Below are positions 23,157-34,700 of a DNA stretch of 64,000 bases, piece by piece. The stretch lies in NCBI RefSeq assembly GCF_932276165.1, contig NC_063986.1, forward strand, positions 4,848,501 to 4,912,500, read 5' to 3'. Every line of letters starts with the position of its first letter. The stretch's first letter is position 1. The stretch comes from Plutella xylostella (Eukaryota; Arthropoda; Insecta; Lepidoptera; Plutellidae). The notes under the pieces were generated by a model, which saw only the letters and a list, made by a program, of their open reading frames with translations, did not search any database and was not told the origin of the DNA. Both the position numbers and the translations under genes were made by a program.

Positions 23157-24353
23157 GGACAAATCGGCTGTGCACTTTCAAAACACAGTAACAGCCAAGA
23201 GACAAAATTTTCAGGAGAGACACAAAACATTTTTTGTCCCTTCATTGCAATGCCCTGGTAAAACTATGATACATATCTCAACGAATGTAAGCTTAAAAGA
23301 AGCGGCCGAACCTAGGCTTTACATACAATACTATTTCATTTAAATATGACTAATATTGTTGCTGTAATGCACAAAAGAAAACACTAACTAGGTTTTAAAT
23401 GGTTTTCTCACCCTAAAACCGCCCTCACTGACCATTTTATAATCTAGTAAGAGCCATTATTGTGTAATTTAAGACAAGTTAAGTATATTGAAATTGCAAT
23501 AATAACGTAATAATTTATATGTTTTTTCTTTTTTTATATGTTTTGGATCCTTAACATAATATAAATCAAATTTTGCAGCACTTTTACACGACCGCACTAT
23601 AAGTATAACAGCTGAAATACCGGCATATTTTTAAGTTTGTTTTTTGTTTTATCTAAATGAACTAAATCGCCATATTAAGAAGGCATGTCTGACACGAACA
23701 TTATTTATGGCTGCCTTAAATTAGACAATATTTCCTAAATTTTGAGCTAAAATTAGTTTACTATGTTTGAGTTTTTTTTGGTTTACTTATGCAAAATAGG
23801 GTTAGAAGAAAGGTTCTGACCAGAAAGGTTTCTGTGGCTTTTATGAAGAAGACAAAATTTCCTTATGTTCTACTTTTAATTCAACTCTCTAGGTCTCATT
23901 GGTTCAAAGATACAGGTTCTGAAATATCTGATATTTTTTTCGAAAAAAGTGTTAGTAATAATGTATGCCATTTGTGACTTACTAAAATTAACGGGCAAAA
24001 ATTGACCTTTGCTGACCATCTCAAAACCTAGTATGAGCCATTGACATTGACCAATTTAAAACACAGTAAGTCATTTTCACTTACTATGTTTTAAAATGGT
24101 TGGTGGCTCTTACTATGTTTTAAAATGGTTGGTGGCTCTTACTATGTTATAAAATGGTTTTCGTGGCATTTGTGATATCGCAGGGTGGAGTTACTAGGTT
24201 TTTAGATTTTTTATTTTCGTTTCTGAGCGGTTTTTTGATATTCCGACAATGCAGTTTTGTGCGCAACCGCCTAAAATAATGTATAAATCAAAGACCCGAT
24301 TTTTTTTAAAGTTGGCGCTTTCTGTGTTTTGAAATGGCACAGCCGAAATCCAA
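23157..24353. mobile_element. 1.2-kb MITE-like element with reiterated terminal motif
   Basis: The inverted ends share TCGGCTGTGC(C/A)...TTTCAAAACACAG. The motif GGCTCTTACTATGTTTTAAA recurs inside in both orientations, including three tandem 34-bp copies at about 24080-24160. No transposase is evident; the short ORF at 23789 has no known motif. Confidence 0.6.
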
Positions 24354-24427
24354 CAAGCCATCAAACGGTAAGTACCTAACTATTTTATTTTTAAAATGCA
24401 AATAAAATGTAAGTAAATAGGTAATTG

Positions 24428-24492
24428 ATAATGATAAAAAGTCTTAGCAAAATCGCACTCTTTATTGTCATGACTTTATAGTTAGGACTGTA
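24428..24492 (+). repeat. Direct repeat, copy 1
   Basis: AATGATAAAAAGTCTTAGCA, AAATCGCACTCTTTATTGTC and GACTTTATAGTT recur almost unchanged at 29920-29984 in the same orientation. Confidence 0.75.
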
Positions 24493-25258
24493 CTTAATAC
24501 CTACCTATAATATTTTTATGTCAAAATATCATAAATATACTTACTTAACAAAAACGGTGATTGATACTTACCCGTTTATTTGGGTTGATCAACTTTTAAG
24601 ATTCACCCCTTTCAAGATTGTTATTATTTTTTAGTTGACCCCCTTAAAGCGGACTCTTTAAATATTTCCCATTATGAAAAAACGACGATACTATCGTCAT
24701 GTCACGCATATTTTCTTTATAAGTAGGTACCTAATTAGAAGGTGTTTCCATACAAAGTCCCTGTTTTCCACACGGTCATATAGGTATTATCGCTGCGATG
24801 TGACGAGTTTAATTTTTTCTCTATGGTGGATGCATGGTGGATGAGAATCGCGAGCACATGTCGAAAAATCGCAATGTTTTTTTATTACATTCTTGCATTC
24901 TACAGATCATTCTCTACAATCTGGTAAAACAGTCATATCTGTAGCTCATTTCTGGGCCGAGATTATGGCACTATACGACTGTCTTGCCTGTTGTGATGCA
25001 CACGCATTGTCGATGGACAAACAGTCATATTTTAGTTAAGTAAATACGCTGACCATGTCTGAAGCGCGGGCTCCGGTCGTTTTATCTTAAGTTAAGACAA
25101 GAGTAGTTACGAAATACGCAAAATGTGATGAATCAAAACGTATTATAATGTAAATAATACTATTTTGCTTGTTTCGCACGTAGAATTTTTATTGTATTAT
25201 TTCTAGATAATATTATCTTGCCTGTTTTATTATAAAATTTTTACTAATTTGATTGTTG
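24493..25258. other. No gene seen
   Basis: AT-rich spacer; no repeat family recognised apart from its bordering repeat. Confidence 0.35.
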
Positions 25259-25260
25259 TA

Positions 25261-26194
25261 GGGGAGACCGGGGACAAAAGTAACAGTTTGCATCTTCTGT
25301 CTGATTTCTCGTTATTAATAACATTTACGATAAAATAAATATAGTCACATAAAACTTTCGTATATAGTCTACAAATATCCATTATTACTTTACTTAATAC
25401 ATCTCAAATTTTAGCATTTCTAAGGCCTCAAAAAAAAAGGGAAATCGTTACTTTCGACCCCATGGTCAGGACGAAAGTAACAATGCATGGGTCGAAAGTA
25501 ACAACCCATAAATTCTGCCCAATGTTATAAATACGATTCAAAAGAAAGAACAAAAAAAACAATCAAATTATTTAGTTAAGAAAACTTCTTAAAAACTATC
25601 GAAACTAAAAAAAACTTATGACTTATTGACAAAACAAAAAAAAAAATCTTAATATAAACTGTAAATGAGATCCATCATTTTAACTGACTAACTGATAAGA
25701 AGTTGTTTTATTTGTGCCATAATATACGATATTATGACACAAATATCTAATCAAAACAACAAAAAATAAAAATTTATAATGTGACATGGCAAACTTACGT
25801 AAGTAATTCGTTACTTTTGTCCTGCCGCAAGCTGTTACTTTTGTACCCATCCCTATTTTTGAAATACAGCACGTGTTATTCGAAAACAATTTATGACATG
25901 CTACAGACAATCTTATAATGAATCAATGAACAAATAGTCATATGGTTCTTGGCATCTTAATTCTACGTAAACACTAAATGAATAAACACCAAAAAACTTA
26001 CTTTTGGTGTGTAAAATCACGAAATGCTCACTAAAACAACCTTGCACCGCGGCACGGGCGCGGAAAATGATATCATGCGCGGGGGGCATAGCATGCTGCC
26101 TACCAGCTGTAGCTTGGGACGTTAAGGCTATTGGGGAAGTCCACAGAGTCTTTGTTACTTTCTACCCGCTGTTACTTTTGTCCCCGGTCTCCCC
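25261..26194. mobile_element. TA-flanked MITE-like element, 934 bp
   Basis: Perfect inverted ends GGGGAGACCGGGGACAAAAG continue through TAACAG, flanked by TA (25259-25260, 26195-26196). The inner part of the end, AAAGTAACA, recurs several times inside (for example 25452, 25473, 25495, and inverted at 25812-25845 and 26152). No transposase is visible. Confidence 0.87.
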
Positions 26195-26196
26195 TA

Positions 26197-26389
26197 TGTT
26201 TTTATGTGACCGTTTAGCTATGGGATTCGTTAAGATAATACTGTTTGTCCAGTTAAATCAATAATTTTTCTATGTCATAAGAGAAATAATACGGTTTGTA
26301 CGGTTTTTAAGGTAATTATTCATGGAATATTTGAGTTGTAGTAACATCATGAAGCTACATAAACGTGCTGCTAACCTAGTTTTGACGGC
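26197..26389. other. No gene seen
   Basis: Short spacer before LINE debris. Confidence 0.3.
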
Positions 26390-27325
26390 AATTCCTCCGA
26401 ACAAAAGGCTTGGAACCTGAAGGGTATTGCAGCTAAGGAACCTAAGACTCCAGACAAAGACCTTGACGATGATTTGGTTGACCCTACTTACGTATAAACC
26501 CGTCGAAGAAATAGTGACTCTGTCCAAGTTCTCCGAATCTTCCAGAGCAACAACAGTAACATTGCGAGCACGCCCATAGCAGTTCTGAAGTCTGATGTTT
26601 ACTTTAAATGTTTGGCCCACTGGCATTTCAGCTTGAGGTAGATTTTAAAAGCTTGGTTGAGATCTCTTACGAATTACCTTATTTCTGATGTAGTTCTTCA
26701 GAGAAACGCCGAGTATAGCTGTTATTGCTCGATAAGCGACTTTAATCCGTTGGAGGAGTCCAACAGTCACAGCCGTTTCTGAACTAGACGTCATCACTGG
26801 CAGGGTGCACTGATTGAAGACCTTTGAGTTCAGACTTTAGAAACGGCCTCAAGGTGAATGTGTGACGAAGTTTACCGTATGCAGGTCAACTTATAGTATG
26901 CTTGTCTTCTGCCTAGTTTAATAGTCTGCCCAAGTTAGACAAATTCCTGAGCAACTTTGATCTTTGGCTTCCCATGCAACTACCACCGGATTTGGTTTAA
27001 TGTAAGCATTCAATAAAATAAGACTTATTTCTGAAATACATATGCACTGCAGTGCACTTCTGTTCAGTTTTGGCGATATTAAATCCCTCTGTTGAACTAC
27101 TCTTTGCAATTCAGTCTTGATTTGTGGTCCTAGACAAGCACACAGTCGATGCTATGCCAGTAGCGACGTTTTACAGATACCTCAACACATCGATATAGCG
27201 ACATTCAATTTGACATCTCTGCAAGGTTTCCAGAAGTGTCCACGTCTCGATGAAATATCCAAAGCTTTTGGTCAACCAAGGCCACCAAGGTTAATTGTAA
27301 TCTTTGGTCTTCTGTATAATCTGCC
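26390..27325 (-). pseudogene. Old RTE-type LINE remnant
   Basis: The minus-strand translation shows scattered RTE 3' blocks in several frames: AYGKLRHTF, a degenerate CTLPVMT, then LLQRIKVAYRAI and LGVSLKNYIRNKVIR. Many stops and frameshifts mark an old copy. It is a different lineage from the remnant at 22128. Confidence 0.65.
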
Positions 27326-27655
27326 TGAGGTTGGAAATAGTGCTTGACCGACGGTACGTCCTGACCATCTGAATGTCAGCGCTTACCGTCGCGTCGGTTG
27401 CAAAATGCATTCAGTGCTTCGCTGACGGCAAACTGCGGTACGTGTTGAATCCATGCGGTCGGTCGCTCCGTCAGTGAAGCACTGAACGCGTCCCTACAAA
27501 CTCATAGCTCGTCGGCGACCGACGTACGCTGACCGACTATGAAGTGACGATGCAAGTCATGAGTCAGCGTAGCTGCACTCATAGACTTGCATAGATATAG
27601 CTACGTCAAGCGACGGTCAGCGCTGACCATCGGTCGAGCACTATTTCTAGCCTCA
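27326..27655. mobile_element. 330-bp MITE with GAAATAGTGC ends
   Basis: The inverted ends read TGAGG(T/C)T(G/A)GAAATAGTGC and continue GACCGA(C/T)GGT. It is GC-richer than its flanks, with an internal palindrome GTCAGCGCTGAC. Confidence 0.75.
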
Positions 27656-28039
27656 CTGTTTGATGATCTATGGTGATTAAGAATTTTCGAAATCTAGCCT
27701 ATTCTGGGGGCTGGAACTCGGCAAACTAATTAGTGAAACGGTTCTAAATTATCCTTGAGAACGTACACAAATCTCACTTATATAGCCTCGGTCTATAGTT
27801 CCTTTAACGGTTTTTATTTAAAGTTCCTTAGAACGGTTACCATTGTCGAAAAAATACCACGACACTCTCGTACGATGCCTCCGGTGTTATACCAGTACAA
27901 GCAACCGACTTGCACTACTTCTTGAGCTGTCCGAGGCTTCGAGACTAGTAATACCTCCAGGTTTCAGAAGCTATGAGGTAATGCTGTCTGCACTAGGATA
28001 ATTTTTGATTTATAGCTGCTCAAGGGCTATTTAAATCTA
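27656..28039. other. No gene seen
   Basis: Possibly further LINE debris; nothing recognisable. Confidence 0.3.
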
Positions 28040-28480
28040 GTCCTCAGTTTCCAACTTCGTCTGGTGGTTCTCCCATGCTTCTTCTTCTTCTTCAATCCCG
28101 CTACTCCTCCGAGGAGTCTGGGGCTGACACCAGGCGCTTCCATCCTTCTCTGTCGTGGGCCAGCAAGTTGAGCTCTGGCCACGTCTTCCCTTTCTCTTGG
28201 GCCTCGCTGAATATGGACCGCTTCCAGGTATGAGCTATACCTGGAAGCGGTCGACCGGGTCGCCTTGAACCGCCCTGGGGTTTCCATTGTAGGGCCACTT
28301 TCGGGATATGATCATCAGGTCTTCGCAGTGTGTGGCCCAGCCATCGCCATTTTCGCTCTTGGACGTCTATGTCTATAGGCTTTTGGTTTGTAACCTTCCA
28401 TAGCTCGATATTGGTGATGGTGTTCGGCTAGTGTCTTCGTATGATACTTCGTAGACAGTTGTTAACGATCTCCCATGCTG
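28040..28480 (-). pseudogene. LINE C-terminal fragment (GHTLRRP type)
   Basis: On the minus strand HTLRRPDDLMI, KWPYNGNP, then a broken frame with AHDREGWKRLVSAPDSSEE to a stop. It is related to the cleaner 3' end at 62028-62281 (GHVLRRPDN...QDREKWKS). It holds a short perfect palindrome at about 28219-28256 (CCGCTTCCAGGTAT and its inverse). Confidence 0.65.
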
Positions 28481-29274
28481 CTGAACGGAATACTTTCACC
28501 CGCGACTTAGCTCTATAGCTGCTTCTATTACTAGTGTATTGTAGCAACGAAGGTCTTTTCGTATCAGCTTCTTTATACGCTTGATGAGGGCCTGTTATTC
28601 TGACGAAATGTTACTCACAATTTGCTCTCATAGTTTGTAATTATCTATTATGGAAAGCAATAAATAATAAAATTGTTTTTGTATCATTCTTCGCTATGGC
28701 TTAAGAAACTATGCACTCTACTAAGCTCCTAATAATTTCATTGAAAGAGTACATAGTATGTAGATAATCAAAGGTTTAAATGCTGTTTTTTTTTGTAATT
28801 AAGTCTAAAAATATCAAATATTGTTCTAAAGGTGAGATTTCTCGTTTTTAAAATTCGTGTTTAATCAATAAAAGGACTGATTTTCCATAGAAAAAAATAT
28901 ATCAAACGCTTTGTATTATTTAATTTTCCCTAAAAGAAGAGAAACCTTATGTATTATCTCGACATATGACAAATTACCAGCAAGAATGTAAGCAAAAAAA
29001 CGGGCTATACAGTCATAAATATGAAAATCGACAATTTTGACAGGCAAGACCGTATTATCTTCGGACCGCCTCAGAAAAACACTTGTAGATATAAAATAAA
29101 ATGACTTAGGCTCAATTAAACTATAGGTATGTTTTTATTGGCAAAGAGTTAATCTACCAATCACAAAAGAAACATATTTATTTTATTTACTATTCTTTGA
29201 ATTATGAGACACCAAACTTTCAAAACGCGATATCTCAAAACTACGTTTTTCAAGATATGACGGTTCGAATTGTC
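28481..29274. other. No gene seen
   Basis: AT-rich spacer. Confidence 0.35.
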
Positions 29275-29575
29275 ATGTGCGATGTTTCGAACCTCCGTTA
29301 ACGTTGCGTATCGTCAACTGTCACTGTCAAAATGTAAGGCAATGTTAGTTCCAAACTTGTTCCAAAAGTGCATCTAAAGTGCAATGACGAAGTGACATTT
29401 GTTTTTTCCATATGTTAGGTGGAATTTCACCAAACGCTAAACGTAATTAAGTAGCCTGTCATACGACTGTCAGTTAGTACAAAATGTATTTAAAATTTGA
29501 TTTAAATACGTTTAGCGTTTGGTAAAAGTGACCCTTCGTGTAGATTCGAAAATAGTATCGAGAGGTCGCGAGAAA
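29275..29575 (+). mobile_element. MITE family C copy
   Basis: Contains AACCTCCGTTAACGTTGCGT, the inverted pair around ACGCTAAACGTAATTAAG and ATACGTTTAGCGTTTGGT, and ends GATTCGAAAATAGTATCGA. The ends are degenerate compared with the copies at 22511 and 63663. Confidence 0.75.
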
Positions 29576-29919
29576 CAATTAACGTCATAACAATATTTCA
29601 TGGAAGTAATAATACAACAGGAATGCGCACTGCCCCAAAAAAACGAGCCCACAGAGATAGTCAGCACGGAGCCCTCCATCTCTTTCTATTTTTGGTGACC
29701 ATAATTTTAGGTAATTCATGAGACATCACTTCTAATCTATCATGTCGCGAATATGTGTCGATGGTCTCAAAGTCACCTATTATTCGAATAATTCGATTGC
29801 AATGTAGGTACGAATGTATTTTGGTGATATGACAATTGAGTAAACAAATGGGGTGAAAGTAAAATTTTTATAGAAGATGTGTTGTTGCAGCGCAAACTAC
29901 AATGTAATATAAATAACTG

Positions 29920-29984
29920 ACAATGATAAAAAGTCTTAGCAAAATCGCACTCTTTATTGTCAGGACTTTATAGTTCGACTGTAA
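29920..29984 (+). repeat. Direct repeat, copy 2
   Basis: Same block as 24428-24492 in the same orientation, with a few substitutions. Confidence 0.75.
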
Positions 29985-30738
29985 CGATAATAAACACTTG
30001 CGATGAATCGGGATTTATCATCGGGTTTAAAATGATGAAAATTTGTGGGAATTACTTGGAACCACCTTTGCTATGTTTCTTCATTGGAAGGAAAGCTGAA
30101 ATTTGGGAAAATATAATTTTAAGTAAATAAAATTAAGTTGGGTGTAATGTTGACAAGAAAGTGTCAAAACAGGTTAACATTAAACGCAACTATGTACCTA
30201 AAACGTGTTAACTCTGTGGGTGTTCCGTTGACATAGTCTAGTTGATTAAAATCATAAGATTTCAAAAAAAATATCTCAACCTAAGTGCTTCCGCCGGTTT
30301 TAAGCTTGATAAAATTATCTTATAATACTCATATCTATCACCAAAAAAATCAACAGCTCATAACTCTTTACCAGCCTTACAAGGTAACAGCCACAATAAT
30401 ACCTAATGATACTTAGGTATAAATAAAACAAAAAGTTGAATGAAACAGGTCCTAATTAATGGAAAGTGATTCAAAAGTACGAATGAATGGTCACCCTAAC
30501 CATAACGTCTCAATACTCTCAATCAATCTTTGTTTGTGTATGCCGTGTGTGACTAACACAGCAAATTCGGCCAAAAAACGATTGTGTTAAGGTACACACT
30601 ATGTAAATTGCTGTCTTTACGGTGGAGATTTAAAGATATTTACAAGGTTAATACCTACCTGAAACAAACAGACGGACACAATTTATACAGGGACATCACA
30701 AACAGAGGGTTAGTATATTATAATGAACACAAACATAT
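29985..30738. other. No gene seen
   Basis: AT-rich spacer. Confidence 0.35.
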
Positions 30739-30958
30739 TTATAGTTTAATATTGTTAGTTTTGAAGAATTTATACAGGATGTTAGCGATTGGGGTATGTA
30801 CAAGTGTTAGTAGGTAATTGATATTTACAGGTCTTGGGATAGAGGGAGGGAGGAAATCATAGAGGGAGGTTTGAAGGTTAGGACACTCAAAGAAAAGGTG
30901 GTCGACAGATCCTTCGCTGGTGCCGCAATAACGTCTCTTACAACAGTATAAACGTCAT
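30739..30958 (-). pseudogene. Non-LTR retrotransposon C-terminal fragment
   Basis: About 70 codons are open on the minus strand to a stop at 30741-30739. It reads RRYCGTSEGSVDHLFFECP, then NLQTSLYDFLPPSIPRP. The C-x(n)-H-LFFEC pattern is the cysteine/histidine motif at the C-terminus of several jockey/R1-type reverse transcriptases. The upstream coding part is missing. Confidence 0.65.
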
Positions 30959-31743
30959 CCGTCATCTTGACAACTTCGGTCTTGTCGTAAAGTATTTAGA
31001 AAAACTAGTTACCAATATTTTTTATGAAATTATTATTCATACAAATACCAAATATTTCATTAAAATTACATGTTTGTAATGGTTTATTATAAATTTGTTT
31101 TTGAAAATGATACGATATACAGTAGTCTATGAGTTAATTTAATATTTTTTTTGCATAGACCTCTTCGTACAAAATCTACTAAAGTTTACACAACTAAATC
31201 CTGGCAATTGTTAGAAAGAGAGGAAGGGCTCTGTGGTAACCCTCTCTATCGGCTCGCGGCCTCTTTCACTTCAAATATAAATCTTAAGGTGAATTCGTTA
31301 GGTCTATTTTTGTTTGCATCATTTTGGTGAGTGCGCCAGTATTATTACTTCCATGCAATATTTATATAACAACGTTATCGTTTCGCGCAGCGGAACGTTG
31401 CTAATGCTTAAGCGCTGTAGCGCTCGACGACGACGGTTATGTCTGCACAGAGCAACACAGAGTGACACAGGCAGTGATTACTGTCATGCTGACATTGACA
31501 CTGACAAGAGTGACAAGTGACAGTTTTAAGCCGACCAATAGCAGCACTGAATTTTATTTCATTGTGAATTTAAAACTTTCTGTCTGCCTGTATTGTTTTG
31601 AAACGGTCAACTGAATTTTTCACCGAAATTGCAAATATTGCAATAATACGAGGTGGTGCTAACAAAATCCAAAGAATATTACTGCTCCTCTGGTTAACTC
31701 GTTGGCCACATCACATTACACTACTTACCTACTTGGGTTAAAA
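30959..31743 (+). other. Upstream region of zwilch
   Basis: AT-rich to 31400, then a slightly GC-richer stretch (31390-31530) that may hold the promoter and 5' UTR. I see no TATA box in a clear position and do not assign a start site. Confidence 0.35.
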
Positions 31744-34700
31744 ATGGATAACTTAGTTAAAAGTTTATCAGATGAGTTTCCAAAACTTGGTTTTGAAAAA
31801 CAAGTTGCTCCAAGTTATATTCAGATGTACAATAAACAGTGCGAAGATGTGATACTGGTGTATATTAAGGTAACTATTTATTTGGCATAAACCTACGTAG
31901 TTTTGGGGTAAGGCGTGGAAATATACTGCATCCTATTTACTACACTTTACACCATGGTTTAAATAAACTAATCATATTGTAAACTTTCTTTAAAATAACT
32001 TTTTGTACGAATTGTTAAAAGGCTTCTTATTTATTTTTCAGAATAAACAGTCCAGCTACAGTGATTTCAATAAAAGGACATCTGCTGATGATAAAGGTAC
32101 AGAGTACAAGTACACACACATCTATTAATTCAATCTTTATTTTATATAGTCTTTAGGATAACACAAAGTTTATTTTTCAGAGGAATTTGAACTTACTGGG
32201 TCTCCGTTAAAACTGGACTTGAGTCTGCACACTATTCTAGATGAGACAATGCCGAGTGATGAGCCACAGCTGTACAGCAAAGAGGAATCACTACACGCCC
32301 CTATATCTATAGATCAGGCCAGGTAATTTGGTATTATATTTTTGTCTTCAAGACATACTTAAACTGCTAACAATGAGACAACTTTCCTACCTTACTACCA
32401 CCGGTAATCAATAGATAGGGACTGAAACTGGTAGTTAGATAGATACATCACAGATAAATGTACTTATTAAAATTTTTGGCAAAGTATCCAATTCATTGAT
32501 GATACCATTGGTAATTTTCAGAGAAATAGCAAACCGTTACAACCATGCCCTTTGTAATCAAGATGCTGAAGACAAAACACTACCAATGTGGATCCTATGC
32601 ACTCCTACTGAGCAGCAAAAGACATTGCTTCTCATGGCACATTCAGATAAGGATCATTTTGTGCGGGGTATTGTAAAGTTTGAAAGCACATTTTTGCTCG
32701 ATGACATCAACATAGATGAGTTAGTAGAAGAGTATGCTGCACAGGAGAAGTTATCAAATGATTTGGTAAGTTACAGTACATAATATACTAGTGTAGAAAC
32801 TATCAAATTATCCAGTAAGTACATTTTATTAAAACAGTAAATATTTAACTATTGCATACATCACCCTTTTATAGTTTTTTTTTTTAATTAAGTACAGTGC
32901 TCCAAAATTGATAATGCGCATAGAAATCTTTGACAGATCGGTTGTTTTCGATTATGTGACACATGATATTGACTCCTATTTCTTTCGAACAAGGTGCAAA
33001 ATGCAAGTGTTTTTTTAAGGCTCTTACGATTTAATGATTCGGGTGTAAAGATCTGCATGTGCATTATTAATTTTGGACAAGTGTATATTTTTCAACTAAT
33101 CATCATCATACACCATTCTATCTTCACAGATAACAGTAGACATAGACTGCAAATACACCCTCTCCGGGGCATCCTACAGCACTGTCTGCCGCACCACCGA
33201 GGAGCTGGTGAACGCTCCCTGCGGAGACCTCACCGAGCTGCACTGTGAGTGGAGTGGACGGAGCATCTACACTCCGGTCATGACCTGTAAGGTTAACTTT
33301 GTAAGTGCCAGTTTTCTTTATTTCTAAGTAATTCTTTGGTACATGGCGGCATTCAAACCCACAGCCTCACGATTCAGAGCGAGACCTTATCCGTTATGTC
33401 ACCTCACTTTATAAAATACCACTGTTATAAATCTATTCTAACCTTCACGGCTCTCACGGGAAACTTATCATTGATACCTAGTTACCTACATACCTACACA
33501 GGAGAATGATTTTATACATTTCGTAAGAAGAAATAATAGTATGTGGGAGTGGAAGGATTATTGATAGACCTAGAGAAAAAAAAAAACAGTCTACACAGAC
33601 CATTTTCATATTATTTATTTATAATACCTACCATGTATGCCATTTATCTCATATCATTTATCATAATAATATTCTTACAACAATTTCCTATTAACTCCAC
33701 ACAGGATCAAGAGGTGATAGTCGGTCACCTGGGCAGCCCGTGCAACAGTCTGTGGCGTTCGCTGACAGCTCTACAGACCATCAACCAGCTGTTGGTCGAC
33801 ATCACTGTGGCCGGCGCCGGCGCTGTGGATCTGGAGACTGCTCACATCAGGTAGTTACGTCAGCTAATAGTCGTCCAGTGCTGGACATTAGGACTCCATT
33901 TTTGTGCCCCTGGTGTGCATAATAGTCCACTCCCGTGTCATCATAGGTATGTTCTGTAGCCACATTTCATATAAATAAAAATACTACATTCTACAGTGTA
34001 GACATTACTAGTATTCTATTCTATTCTCTGTGGGGGTGTAAGTACCTGCACCTGGCTCTGTGGAATGGAACCTTTGTGCATATCCCCTAGGACTAAACTT
34101 CCTTTCTAAGCTTGGACCATTTCCCACTATGCTGACCCACTGCCTGTTGGTTAGTTCACACATCTAGATGTGCTAGATCTAGACATGCTAGATGTAGATA
34201 TCTTGCTAGATCTAAATGTGCAGGTTTCCTCATGATGTTTTCATTCTAATATGAACTACATTCTACTACATTCAGTACAGCAGCATTATCATTTCAAGTA
34301 GAGTTAAATATAACAGATTCAAATTTAACTATACTATTCCCTAACCAGCACTTCCCAACCCCCAGACGCGAGATCCCCGGCTCCAAACGCCAGAACAACA
34401 CAAAACGTCTCAACGATCTCCTCAACGAGGTGGAAACCTACGCGTACACCGCGCAGTGGCCGGCGGGCGGCTGCGTGTGCGTCAGTGACGACACGAGCAG
34501 TCTGCGGCAGTGTCTGCTAGAGCTGGACCAGGGACGGTCCAGTAATGATTTTACTTATACACTGTGGGACATTCTGAAAGGTTAGTGCAATATTGCTGGA
34601 CATAGGGCTCTGCCACGGACCGCCACCTTTGACCCTCTTCTTCCAGCCATTACTGGCTACGTGTCTAAGGTCTTCCGTCCACTGGGCCGGAGAGCGTCCA

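Noticed and set aside
28219..28256. Perfect palindrome as a regulatory site
   Set aside because: It sits inside a broken LINE frame and is best explained by a local inverted duplication in that dead element.
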